Below, in pieces: positions 42,114 to 50,554 of a stretch of 64,000 nt of DNA (its first letter is position 1; every line of letters begins with the position of its first letter). The notes under the pieces were generated by a model. It did not search any database. It was not told where the DNA came from and saw only the letters and a list, made by a program, of their open reading frames with translations. Source of the stretch: Terriglobia bacterium (GTDB lineage Bacteria > Acidobacteriota > Terriglobia > Terriglobales > Acidobacteriaceae). The stretch covers positions 62,001-126,000 of the forward strand of contig JAIQEY010000009.1 of NCBI GenBank assembly GCA_020073565.1. Reading direction: 5' to 3'. The translations under genes and the position numbers were made by a program.

Positions 42114-42950
42114 CTAGCTGTGCCATTGTTCGCCGCAGCGTAGCACCTTAAACGGCTGTCCCAACCTGCGGCATTCGCGGGTGAATTCGTCCGGTGAAGC
42201 GGTATTGAATTCGAACATTTCGAAATGGCACGGGATGACCAGTTTCGCCTCGATGTCTACTGCCAACTGCGCCGCCTCGCGTCCGAATAGATTGCCCGGA
42301 ACGCGCCGTTCGGGCGCCCGTCCGTTAATGGGAAGGAGCGCAACGTCCGCCCTGAAGGGCCGCAGTTTTTCTGTCATCCCTTCATATCGCACCGTGTCGC
42401 CGCTGTGGTAAATCGTCCAGCCGCCGAATTGGAGAACATATCCCAAATACTTCGCGCAGCCGTGTTCATCCCGCTCTACTGTTTCGTGAGCCGACGCGAC
42501 GCCGAAAATTCGAATCCCTGAGACTTCGACCGAGGTTCCGTCGTCCACACCAATCGCAGTCGCCGCGTCGACCTCGAGCCGATCCGCAACAAATGCTCGA
42601 TTGGCTTCCGCGATCACTAATTTCAGACTCGGGTTTGCCTCAAGGATCGGACCGAGCGTTTCTGCATCGAGATGGTCGGTGTGATTATGAGTGGAGGTGG
42701 CGATATCGGCAAATGAGAGGCGCGCCGGATCAATGACCAGTTCCGTCATTCGCACGTGCGGCTTGTCGGTTTGGCTGTACTTCCTGGTCAGCGAGTCTGA
42801 CAGATAGGGATCGAGCAGCACGTGGACGCCCTGCCACTGCAGCAGGAAGCCGCTCTGGCCCAGCCACCATAAACGAAAACTTCCGTCACGCCGGTCGGAG
42901 GCGCGTATGTCTGCGAGCAGCGCGTCGTGGGATTGGAGGGGCTGGATCAC
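42114..42950 (-). CDS. MBL-fold hydrolase, UlaG-like (sugar-phosphate lactonase type)
   Basis: The GTG at 42950 overlaps the stop of the preceding gene (GTGA), giving 278 residues; a longer frame upstream lies inside that gene. The metallo-beta-lactamase motif is STHNHTDHLDAETL (HxHxDH), with later ligands in VASAHETVERD, IYHSGDTVRY and VIPCHFEMFEFN. This set and the length resemble UlaG, the L-ascorbate-6-phosphate lactonase, more than beta-lactamases. It is the last gene of a four-gene operon with SIS, SDR and MetE-like genes, so hydrolysis of a sugar-derived lactone or ester is a fair guess. Confidence 0.82.
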   Translation of the reverse strand: MIQPLQSHDALLADIRASDRRDGSFRLWWLGQSGFLLQWQGVHVLLDPYLSDSLTRKYSQTDKPHVRMTELVIDPARLSFADIATSTHNHTDHLDAETLGPILEANPSLKLVIAEANRAFVADRLEVDAATAIGVDDGTSVEVSGIRIFGVASAHETVERDEHGCAKYLGYVLQFGGWTIYHSGDTVRYEGMTEKLRPFRADVALLPINGRAPERRVPGNLFGREAAQLAVDIEAKLVIPCHFEMFEFNTASPDEFTRECRRLGQPFKVLRCGEQWHS

Positions 42951-44053
42951 GAGAGTCCAAGTTCTCTCCGCACGATCGATACACCGCTCACCATGTTGGC
43001 CAACTTCTGCCTGGCCGCCCAACGCGCCGTTTGACTGAGTCCGCAGTCGGGGGCGAACGAAAGTTTCTCGGCAGGCGCGTACCTCAGGCACAGCCGCACT
43101 CGCTCGGCGACGTCGCTGGGGGATTCGATGTAGTAGCTCTTTACGTCGATGATTCCAACGGCCACGCCAGTTCCCTGCCCCGCGATTTCGCGAATCACTT
43201 CGATTTCTGAGAATTCACGGCTCGCCATCTCCAGGTGCATTTCATCCACGGGCAGTTCGAAAAATGCAGGGAACAGCGGCGCATATCGCCGCGGACCGAC
43301 CGCGCGAGCTTTGTAGTTGCCAAAGCAAAGATGAGTTGAAAGCCGGCACCGTCCCAGGATCGGCTGGACGGTCTCGGCAAAAATCTTCACGAAACGGCGA
43401 GGATCTTCGCGGTGCGCGTAGCAGCTCATCGAGGGCTCATCCAAAGTGATTTCGCGGCAACCGCAACTCACCAACTGCTCGAGTTCATCCCGCACAATCG
43501 GAATTAACGCCTCGGTTACGTCCCGACGGTCCTTGTAAATCCCCCCCGGATTGATTCGGCCACTCAATGTATAGGGTCCGGGCACACTGGCCTTCAACAC
43601 CGGGCCCGGGGGCGCGATCTTCTGCAGGAGCTTAAACTCCGCCACCGCTCCCAGGCCGTGCGAGGAACGGAGCGGTCCGGAGACTTCGTATTTTCCGCGT
43701 TGATCGTGGGCGGGCGGGCCGAAGCGGCGTGGTGAAACCGGAGTAGGATTGAGGCCCTCCAGCCGGCCGTAGAACGACAGGTTGAAATCGTAGCGGGTTT
43801 GCTCGCCGTCCGTGATCACGTCTACTCCTGCGGCAAGCTGATCGTGGACCGCGGCGATCACCGCGTCCGTGCGAAGCTCCTCGATGTCAGCCTCACCGAA
43901 TTGCTCCAGGTGGGCTGATGCAAACTCAAGCCAGCCCGGAAACGGATAGCTCCCGATCACCGTAGTTTGCAGAGGACGGGGTTGTCTTCCCCGATCTCCA
44001 CCCGTGGAATTGGCGGCCGGCGCAACCCTCGCCGTCTTTCTTGCGGGACTCAT
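42947..44053 (-). CDS. short MetE-like (core cobalamin-independent methionine synthase) protein
   Basis: The ATG at 44053 overlaps the SDR stop (ATGA). The 368-residue protein matches only the C-terminal catalytic half of MetE: TTVIGSYPFPGWLE, DGEQTRYDF, LDEPSMSCYAH. Its zinc ligands are intact: His and Cys in STHLCFGNY, Glu in EMHLEMASRE, Cys in APDCGLSQTARWAA. The N-terminal folate-binding half of full MetE is absent, as in so-called core-MetE proteins that use other methyl donors. Its place in a sugar-type operon between an SDR and a UlaG-like lactonase suggests a substrate other than homocysteine, but that is inference. Confidence 0.85.
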   Translation of the reverse strand: MSPARKTARVAPAANSTGGDRGRQPRPLQTTVIGSYPFPGWLEFASAHLEQFGEADIEELRTDAVIAAVHDQLAAGVDVITDGEQTRYDFNLSFYGRLEGLNPTPVSPRRFGPPAHDQRGKYEVSGPLRSSHGLGAVAEFKLLQKIAPPGPVLKASVPGPYTLSGRINPGGIYKDRRDVTEALIPIVRDELEQLVSCGCREITLDEPSMSCYAHREDPRRFVKIFAETVQPILGRCRLSTHLCFGNYKARAVGPRRYAPLFPAFFELPVDEMHLEMASREFSEIEVIREIAGQGTGVAVGIIDVKSYYIESPSDVAERVRLCLRYAPAEKLSFAPDCGLSQTARWAARQKLANMVSGVSIVRRELGLS

Positions 44054-44802
44054 TCGCTCACCCCCCAACCGCCGTCAACCGTGACGATTTGGCCTGTGAT
44101 CGAGCTGGAGTCATTTCGCAGAAGAAAGCAGGCCGTCTTGGCAACGTCCTCAGCGCTGAGCAAGCCCTTGGTCAGAGGCTGTTTATGGGTCATATATTCT
44201 GCGATTCGCGGATTTGCCTGCGCGCGCGCGCTCATCGGAGTGCGCACCAGACCAGGCGCAATCACATTGATGCGGATACCACACGGAGCGTAGTACGCAG
44301 CTGCGGCTATGCTCATCGACTCGATCGCTCCTTTGCTGGCCGCGTAACCCACCGTCGCGAAGTGGTCGCGTTGCGGGTGATGCGCCAGCACACTTCCGCA
44401 ATTCAGAATCGCTCCCGCTTGGGCATTTTTCGTCCACACGCCCAGCACCTCACGGCACATCAGGAACGACCCTTTGGCATTCACATCCATCACCAGGTCC
44501 CACGCTGCCGGCTTGCATTCGTGAAGCGGGCCATCACCGGCCGAGCGCGCGCTAATGCCGGCGACATTGAAAAGAGCGTCAATTTTCCCGAATCGCTCCA
44601 GGCACGCAGCCACCGCATTTCGAACCGCAAGTTCATCGCGGACATCGGCGACAACGAAGCTCGCTTCGCCCAGTTCTGCCGCCAGAGAACGGCATTCCTC
44701 TTCATTTATCCCAACGACAAACACCGGATTTTCGGCTGCCCATAAGCGTGCCGTGGCAGCTGCAATTCCTGACGACCCGGTGACGAGAAGGACGTCCTTC
44801 AC
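44050..44802 (-). CDS. SDR family NAD(P)-dependent oxidoreductase
   Basis: This 250-residue classical short-chain dehydrogenase has the cofactor motif LVTGSSGIAAATARLWAAE, with Ala where the third glycine of TGxxxGIG usually stands. NVAGIS, the catalytic Ser in LNCGSVLAHH and the YxxxK pair in GYAASKGAIESMS are present, and the C-terminus VTVDGGWGVSE is typical. It lies six bases after the SIS gene and overlaps the MetE-like gene by four, within one operon. It probably oxidises a sugar or sugar acid. Confidence 0.92.
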   Translation of the reverse strand: MKDVLLVTGSSGIAAATARLWAAENPVFVVGINEEECRSLAAELGEASFVVADVRDELAVRNAVAACLERFGKIDALFNVAGISARSAGDGPLHECKPAAWDLVMDVNAKGSFLMCREVLGVWTKNAQAGAILNCGSVLAHHPQRDHFATVGYAASKGAIESMSIAAAAYYAPCGIRINVIAPGLVRTPMSARAQANPRIAEYMTHKQPLTKGLLSAEDVAKTACFLLRNDSSSITGQIVTVDGGWGVSE

Positions 44803-44808
44803 TGTGCC

Positions 44809-45615
44809 CTATTCAAACAAGTGTCTGAGGCTTTGCCGATATGCCTCGTAGAAAGCTTCCAGTTGCTCTGCGGCGCTGGTGTTGCCGACAAACTGATGGC
44901 TCGGCAGCACCACCGGTTTCACTCCGCGCTTGAGCAGCGCGTCTGCGGCTGCGCAGCGGATCATATTAATGATCATTGCACCCGTGATCGTGGAGACTGG
45001 CCCCGTTCTCCACTCAAGCCCCTCCAACTCGAGAACACAATCCCCCGGCGGACAAAGATTATCAATCACGAGGTCGGCGCAATCCGTTAGCTTCTTCCCG
45101 GAGGAGTGCGCCGCCTTCGCTTCTTCACAGTGCGCCTTAGAAACGATGGCGATCACCGGCAGTCCGCGCGCCTGAGCGCCCATCGCCATTTCGACAATCA
45201 CCGGCCGGATACCGCTCGTCGAAATAACGATAAAGGCATCATGGGGGCCAAAATGGAAACTGCGCAGAATCTGTTCGGCGTAGCCCTCGTAATTCTCCAG
45301 ATAGAGCGGGGCGCGCAAGCCATTGGCTCCGATGATGGCTGCATGATTGGAGAGTGCCGTCTCCACCAGTGCCACGAAGCCGGCATAGCAGCCTTGGCGC
45401 GGGATCATCTCCTCACACATCATCCTGGAGTGGCCGTTGCCGAAAAGAAAAACTAGTCCGCCACGGGCGATCCGGTCCGCGCACAATTCCGCTGCCTTCT
45501 GAATCACGCCTTCCTGCGTGCGTTTCAACTCCTGCAGCAGGTTCATGGCGTGGTCAAAGAACGCCGAACTCGCCTGGCTGGTGGGGACAGTGCGGTTGAG
45601 GGCTGTATCACGCAC
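44809..45615 (-). CDS. SIS-domain sugar isomerase-like protein
   Basis: The frame opens with a GTG at 45615 (distant AGGAG); an alternative ATG is at 45546. The 268-residue protein has one SIS domain: GGLVFLFGNGHSRMMCEEM, FIVISTSGIRPVIVEMAMGA and AIVSKAHCEEAKAAH. It is close in plan to single-domain SIS proteins annotated as sugar-phosphate isomerases (DUF2529/GmhA-like). As first gene of the minus-strand operon it is divergent from the ROK kinase, so a kinase plus isomerase pair acting on an amino sugar or its phosphate is likely. Substrate identity is open. Confidence 0.83.
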   Translation of the reverse strand: MRDTALNRTVPTSQASSAFFDHAMNLLQELKRTQEGVIQKAAELCADRIARGGLVFLFGNGHSRMMCEEMIPRQGCYAGFVALVETALSNHAAIIGANGLRAPLYLENYEGYAEQILRSFHFGPHDAFIVISTSGIRPVIVEMAMGAQARGLPVIAIVSKAHCEEAKAAHSSGKKLTDCADLVIDNLCPPGDCVLELEGLEWRTGPVSTITGAMIINMIRCAAADALLKRGVKPVVLPSHQFVGNTSAAEQLEAFYEAYRQSLRHLFE

Positions 45616-45751
45616 AGTTGGTTATTGGCTCCTTTGCCGAGGGTGGCGAGTTGGCACGCCCAATCGAGTTGGTCTGGCGCGTTTCATCTCACGAGCAAGT
45701 CATCCTGACCGCGATGGCGTTTTCGGCCATCGCGACATTGCCCAGTAGAAT

Positions 45752-45777
45752 TGCACAAAGTGGGTATAATGCACAAA
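45752..45777 (+). promoter_or_regulatory. perfect -10 element flanked by TGCACAAA direct repeats
   Basis: A consensus TATAAT (45765-45770) lies just before the ROK gene. TGCACAAA occurs at 45752-45759 and again at 45770-45777, 18 bases apart, bracketing the -10. A good -35 at normal spacing is not evident, so an activator binding the repeats may be required. Transcription from about 45777 would leave an almost leaderless mRNA for the GTG at 45783. Confidence 0.5.
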
Positions 45778-45782
45778 CCATC

Positions 45783-46757
45783 GTGAGCGAAAACCTGGCT
45801 AGCGCTGATTCCGGCACCCCACTGGCAATTGGTGTTGACATTGGCGCCACCGCAATCAAAGCCGCTATCGTCGGCGTACACGGAGACCTGGTCGAGAGCT
45901 TTCATGAGCCCTCGCCGCGCACCACCTCTGCCTTGCAGGACTTCGTTCACTCGGTTTTGAAGTGCGCCAAGCTTCCGGTGCGGGGAATCGGCATTGGCTG
46001 CAAAGGGATCATCGATGCGGCCTCATCCCGCGTAAAGAGCCTGCCGGGAGACCTCCACTTCCTGGAAGGGCTGTTGCTGAGCGAGGTGATTGCCGCCGGT
46101 GATTTGCCCGTCTCTGCTGACAACGATGCGCGCACCGCCCTGATTGCCGAAGTACTCTGGGGGGCGGCTCGCGGACGGCGGAATGTAGTGATGCTGACGC
46201 TGGGCACCGGAGTTGGCGGAGCGGTGTTGGTGGATGGCGCGATCCTTCGCGGAGCGGGGGACGCAGGCGGTCACCTGGGTCACGTGACGGTTGATCCCCG
46301 GGGCGGGCTGTGTATTTGCGGCAACTACGGCTGCCTGGAAACACTCTTTTCGTCGCGCGCCATCGAATCCGATTATTGGGCACATTTGCACCGCGCCGCG
46401 CCCGCGAAATTGTCGGTAGGCAGCGCTGGCCAGCTACCTGATACCGAGGCGATTTTCCGTGCCGCTGCCAAGGGAGACGAATGCGCCCGCTATGTCCTCG
46501 ATCGGGCGCTGGAGTATTTGGGGGCCGCGCTGGTTAGTTTCCTGCACACCTTCGATCCGGAGATTTTCATCCTGGGAGGCAGCATCGCGGCTGCCGGGCC
46601 GCAACTGATCGCTCCCATTCAGGATAAAATCGCGCAGCGGTCGAAAATATTGCTGGGCCGGGAAGTTCCGATCGTATTTCAGAAAACTGTGGGCTATGGC
46701 GGGGTTGCCGGAGCGGCGGGACTGGTTTTTCTGCAGCAGCGCTTGTTGGCAATATGA
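45783..46757 (+). CDS. ROK family sugar kinase (glucokinase-like)
   Basis: I choose the GTG at 45783 because a TATAAT ends only 12 bases upstream; the frame extends further but would lie in promoter DNA. The 324-residue protein has the ROK phosphate motif LAIGVDIGATAIKAAIVG, catalytic Asp in SADNDARTALIAE, and an intact zinc motif GHLGHVTVDPRGGLCICGNY followed by GCLE. It should phosphorylate glucose or a related hexose in the cytoplasm. It is followed by a sugar porter (MFS) gene and a secreted GH2 glycosidase, a coherent uptake and phosphorylation route. Confidence 0.9.
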   Translation: MSENLASADSGTPLAIGVDIGATAIKAAIVGVHGDLVESFHEPSPRTTSALQDFVHSVLKCAKLPVRGIGIGCKGIIDAASSRVKSLPGDLHFLEGLLLSEVIAAGDLPVSADNDARTALIAEVLWGAARGRRNVVMLTLGTGVGGAVLVDGAILRGAGDAGGHLGHVTVDPRGGLCICGNYGCLETLFSSRAIESDYWAHLHRAAPAKLSVGSAGQLPDTEAIFRAAAKGDECARYVLDRALEYLGAALVSFLHTFDPEIFILGGSIAAAGPQLIAPIQDKIAQRSKILLGREVPIVFQKTVGYGGVAGAAGLVFLQQRLLAI

Positions 46758-46819
46758 AGTGAAGATGTGTGCTCGCGTCCTGAGCAGAGTCAAGGAATAC
46801 TCGTGACTACATTGTGACT

Positions 46820-48193
46820 ATGGATCCAACTACAAACGCGCGCGGTTATGAAGAGAAGTTGCAGAAGGGTTCAGCCCGATACCTTTACCTGCCGGCGATG
46901 GTGGCGGCTCTCGGTGGCTTGCTGTTCGGCTATGACACAGCCGTCATTAACGGTGCAATCGTCTTCATCAAGCAGCAGTTCGCGTTAAGCGATTCGCAAA
47001 CCGAAATCGCCGCCAGCAGCCTTCTTCTGGGATGCGTCGTCGGAGCCAGCGTGGCTGCCTTCACCAGCGACCGCTTTGGAAGGAAGCGAGTCCTGCTGGG
47101 TGCGGCAGCTTTGTTCACAATTTCTTCCGTAGGTGCGGCGCTTCCGCGTGACCTGATTCAGTTTGCCCTCGCCCGGCTTGTGGGCGGTGTAGCCATCGGA
47201 ATCGCCTCCACGCTCTCGCCGCTGTACATCGCGGAGATCTCGCCGGCACGAAATCGCGGCCTGTTGGTGTCGCTAAATCAGTTGGCGATTGTCACCGGAA
47301 TTCTGCTGTCCTACAGCGTCAATTACCTGCTTACGGGTGCGGGACCCTCGAACTGGAGATGGATGTTCGCCTCCGCTGCACTGCCCTCCGCTGGTTTCTT
47401 GCTGACGCTGCTTTTCATTCCCGAGAGTCCGCGCTGGCTGATGCAAAAAGGCCGAGAGCAAGAGGCAGAGCACTTTCTCGCGCAGATCGTGGGCCCTCAG
47501 GCCGCTGCCCGAGAAATTGAAGCCATCCGCGCCGCCCTTTCAGAAGAGAGCGGAGACCTGCTGGACCCCACGTTTAGGAAAGCGCTGATCGTTGCCATCC
47601 TGATCGCCCTCTTCAGCCAGTTCACCGGCATCAACACCATCATCTATTATGGCTCGATCGTCTTCCTGGAGCATGTCCCACACCAGACCGCCAGCACCGC
47701 GCTGTGGGCAAACGTCATTATTGGAGCGATCAATTTTGCGGCCACCATCGTAGGAATGCTTCTGATCGACCGCTCCGGACGAAAGCCGCTGCTGATGTCC
47801 GCGTTTGCGGGAATGGCCCTTTCCCTCGTCGCGGTGTCGGCGGCCGTTCATTTTCAAGTCGCAGGCACAATCGTTTTGATCTTTGTCCTTACCTACGTGG
47901 CCTGCTTTGCGGTCGGCGTCGGTACCGGCACCTGGGTGGTGATGGCGGAAATCTGTCCAACGCGAGTACGGGGCCGGGCGATGTCACTGGCCACCGTCTG
48001 CCTCTGGTGCGGAACACTTCTGGTTACTCTGACATTTCTTTCGCTGGTGAACCTGTTTACCGCTTCCGGCGCTTTTTTGCTCTACGCAACGATCGCGGTC
48101 GCCGCGTTTCTCTTTGTCTGGCGCATGATTCCAGAAACCAAGGGGCGCACCTTGGAGGAAATCGAGAAATGGTGGCTGACGCACAAGCGTTGA
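46820..48193 (+). CDS. MFS sugar porter (sugar/H+ symporter family)
   Basis: The 457-residue protein has 12 predicted helices and the full sugar-porter signature: GGLLFGYDTAVINGAIVFIK in helix 1, DRFGRKRVLLGAA, RLVGGVAIGIASTLSPLYIA followed by EISPARNRG, PESPRWLMQKGR, and the C-terminal VPETKGR-type motif as IPETKGRTLEEIEKWW. It resembles XylE/GalP-type proton symporters. The start could be the GTG six bases upstream. It lies between the ROK kinase and the GH2 gene, so it probably imports the sugar those enzymes release or phosphorylate. Confidence 0.93.
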   Translation: MDPTTNARGYEEKLQKGSARYLYLPAMVAALGGLLFGYDTAVINGAIVFIKQQFALSDSQTEIAASSLLLGCVVGASVAAFTSDRFGRKRVLLGAAALFTISSVGAALPRDLIQFALARLVGGVAIGIASTLSPLYIAEISPARNRGLLVSLNQLAIVTGILLSYSVNYLLTGAGPSNWRWMFASAALPSAGFLLTLLFIPESPRWLMQKGREQEAEHFLAQIVGPQAAAREIEAIRAALSEESGDLLDPTFRKALIVAILIALFSQFTGINTIIYYGSIVFLEHVPHQTASTALWANVIIGAINFAATIVGMLLIDRSGRKPLLMSAFAGMALSLVAVSAAVHFQVAGTIVLIFVLTYVACFAVGVGTGTWVVMAEICPTRVRGRAMSLATVCLWCGTLLVTLTFLSLVNLFTASGAFLLYATIAVAAFLFVWRMIPETKGRTLEEIEKWWLTHKR

Positions 48194-48309
48194 AAGAACT
48201 TTTTGCGGCACCTGGAATCAAGAAATCTCGATAACGGCGAATCGGTATGGATGATCCTCTACATCAGAAACGTCAACCTCACCCACGTTCGAACTGTGCT
48301 TTGGGGCGC

Positions 48310-50523
48310 ATGAACGCCGGTCCTTTTTCCAAGTCGATCGTCATTATTCTGTCGCTCGCCGCAGCGTTCCCATTCTCCCTGTGGGCGGCCGAGAGAACGA
48401 CAATTTCACTGAACGGGACTTGGGACATCGAGGATTCCAAAGATGCGGATGCGATCCCGGCTGTCTGGAACCACAAGGGTCCGGTACCAGGCCTTGCGCA
48501 TTCTGCCCAGCCTGCTTTCCCCCAGGTAGACCAGTTCGATAGCAGGATGGTGATTCAGAACCGGGTTCGAGACGGGAAACTTCCCCGGAGCGCTCTCGCC
48601 TATAACGCGGGCGTGTCGCGGCAGGACCGCAACTGGTTTTGGTACCACCGCACGTTCGACGTCTCTGCCACACGTAGTGTCGCGATTCTCCGAATCAGCA
48701 AGGCACAGTTCGGAGCAGCCGTTTGGCTCAACGGAGTAAAGATCGGCGATCATTTGCCCTGTTTCACGGCTGCCGTATTTGACATTAGCAAGGCAATCCG
48801 GCGGGGTCAGAACGAATTGGTCGTGCGGGTCGGCGCGCACCCCGGAGTGCTGCCCCCCACGGTTTCTGGCGGCACCGACTTCGAAAAGATCCGCTGGACC
48901 CCGGGCATTTATGACAGCGTTTCTCTGGCGCTCAGCGCGAATCCCGTGATCGAGAGCGTCCAGGTGGCGCCGAAGATCGCAGACAGCTCCATCGTGGTGC
49001 AGACATCTCTGCGCAATTTCGGAAGGGAGCCGGTGTCATTCGACCTCACGCACCAGGTGCATGCCTGGAAGGAGAGCGCCACGGTAGCTTCTTCCACGCC
49101 GCAACGTATCACCCTCGCGCCGAGCGAAAGCAAGGTGGTTCTCCAAACCGTGGCCATAGCCGGGGCGCGCTTGTGGTCTCCCGAATCGCCCAACCTTTAC
49201 GTGCTTGAGACCGGCACTGGTGGCGACTCTGCCACCACCCGCTTCGGCATGCGGGAGTTCCGTTTCGACACCGCTACCAAACGCGCCTATCTCAACGGCC
49301 GTATCTACTTCATGCGCGGCTCCAACATCACGCTCCATCGGTTTTTTGAAGACCCGCTATCCGACACTCTGCCCTGGGACGAGGCGTGGGTTCGGAAACT
49401 ACTCGTCGAAATCCCCCACGAGATGCATTGGAACAGCTTCCGGTTCTGCATCGGACCCGTCCCGGATCAATGGCTCGAGATCGCTGATGAAGCCGGTCTG
49501 CTGATTCAGAACGAATACTTCGTCTGGACCGGCCATGATTGGCATGGCCCCGAGAACCAGGTCCATTTCAATACCGACGAGATGATCGGCGAGTACAGCG
49601 AATGGATGCGGGATAACTGGAATCATCCGAGCGTCGTCATCTGGGATGCGAATAACGAGACGTGGGACTCGGCGTTTGGCGAGAAGATCATCCCCGCAGT
49701 TCGTGGTCTCGACCTGTCCCACCGGCCGTGGGAGAACAGCTACAACCCGCCCGAGGGTCCGGACGATCCTGTGGAAGATCACCCTTACGAGCACCAGATT
49801 ATGGCCGACGGTGGCGCACCGTTCAGCATGGCCACGCTGGAGAGTCCGAACGGCAAAGCTCCTGGTGCACAGACCGGACACGCACTGATCCTGAACGAAT
49901 ACGGCTGGCTATGGCTGAATCGGGATGGCTCTCCCACTGAGCTCACCAAGAAACTCTACCCCGCTCTGCTCGGCAGAGATTCGACTGCACAACAGCGGCT
50001 CGCCCTTAACGCCTACTTGCTAGCGGGCCTCACGGAATACTGGCGCGCGTACCGTCAATATGCCGCGGTGCTCCACTTTGTGTATCTCACCAGCAGCGAT
50101 CCTGCAGGCTATACATCGGACCACTTCCGCGACGTGAGGAAACTCGAACTTCATCCCGAGTTCCGCGATTACATGAGCAATGCGTTCGCGCCGGTGGGAG
50201 TGTACCTCAGCTTTTGGCAGCCGACCATCGAAGCCGCAAGCCTCCAGTCGCTCCCGGTGATGCTCGTTAACGACGAGGATCGAGAGGTCGAAGGCACGCT
50301 CACCCTGGCGCTCGAGAATGCAAATGGCGACCGAGTAGCAACTCAGACAGCCAAGTTCAAGATCGCGCCGCTAGGTCAAGCAACTCTGTACAACGATTTC
50401 AAGTTTCCGCAAACTACTGGCGAGTTCCTTTTGCGGGCTATCATCGAGTACCGTGGAAACGACGTTTCTACGCAAAGCCGCCGCTACGTCAAACTCGTCG
50501 AGCCTAGAAAAAAACATTACTAA
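48310..50523 (+). CDS. glycoside hydrolase family 2 protein, exported
   Basis: I favour the ATG at 48310 (GGGGCGC upstream), which opens the signal peptide SIVIILSLAAAFPFSLWAA; an ATG at 48247 would add 21 residues. The 737-residue protein has the GH2 jelly-roll (ISLNGTWDIEDSKDAD; AVWLNGVKIGDHLPC), an immunoglobulin-like domain, and the (beta/alpha)8 barrel with the acid/base in WDANNETWD and probable nucleophile in LILNEYGWLWL. The specificity (beta-galactosidase, mannosidase, glucuronidase) cannot be fixed. It should release sugars outside the cytoplasm for the porter encoded upstream. Confidence 0.85.
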   Translation: MNAGPFSKSIVIILSLAAAFPFSLWAAERTTISLNGTWDIEDSKDADAIPAVWNHKGPVPGLAHSAQPAFPQVDQFDSRMVIQNRVRDGKLPRSALAYNAGVSRQDRNWFWYHRTFDVSATRSVAILRISKAQFGAAVWLNGVKIGDHLPCFTAAVFDISKAIRRGQNELVVRVGAHPGVLPPTVSGGTDFEKIRWTPGIYDSVSLALSANPVIESVQVAPKIADSSIVVQTSLRNFGREPVSFDLTHQVHAWKESATVASSTPQRITLAPSESKVVLQTVAIAGARLWSPESPNLYVLETGTGGDSATTRFGMREFRFDTATKRAYLNGRIYFMRGSNITLHRFFEDPLSDTLPWDEAWVRKLLVEIPHEMHWNSFRFCIGPVPDQWLEIADEAGLLIQNEYFVWTGHDWHGPENQVHFNTDEMIGEYSEWMRDNWNHPSVVIWDANNETWDSAFGEKIIPAVRGLDLSHRPWENSYNPPEGPDDPVEDHPYEHQIMADGGAPFSMATLESPNGKAPGAQTGHALILNEYGWLWLNRDGSPTELTKKLYPALLGRDSTAQQRLALNAYLLAGLTEYWRAYRQYAAVLHFVYLTSSDPAGYTSDHFRDVRKLELHPEFRDYMSNAFAPVGVYLSFWQPTIEAASLQSLPVMLVNDEDREVEGTLTLALENANGDRVATQTAKFKIAPLGQATLYNDFKFPQTTGEFLLRAIIEYRGNDVSTQSRRYVKLVEPRKKHY

Positions 50524-50554
50524 ATTCTCGTTCTCTTTTCGAGTAGAGGAACTG

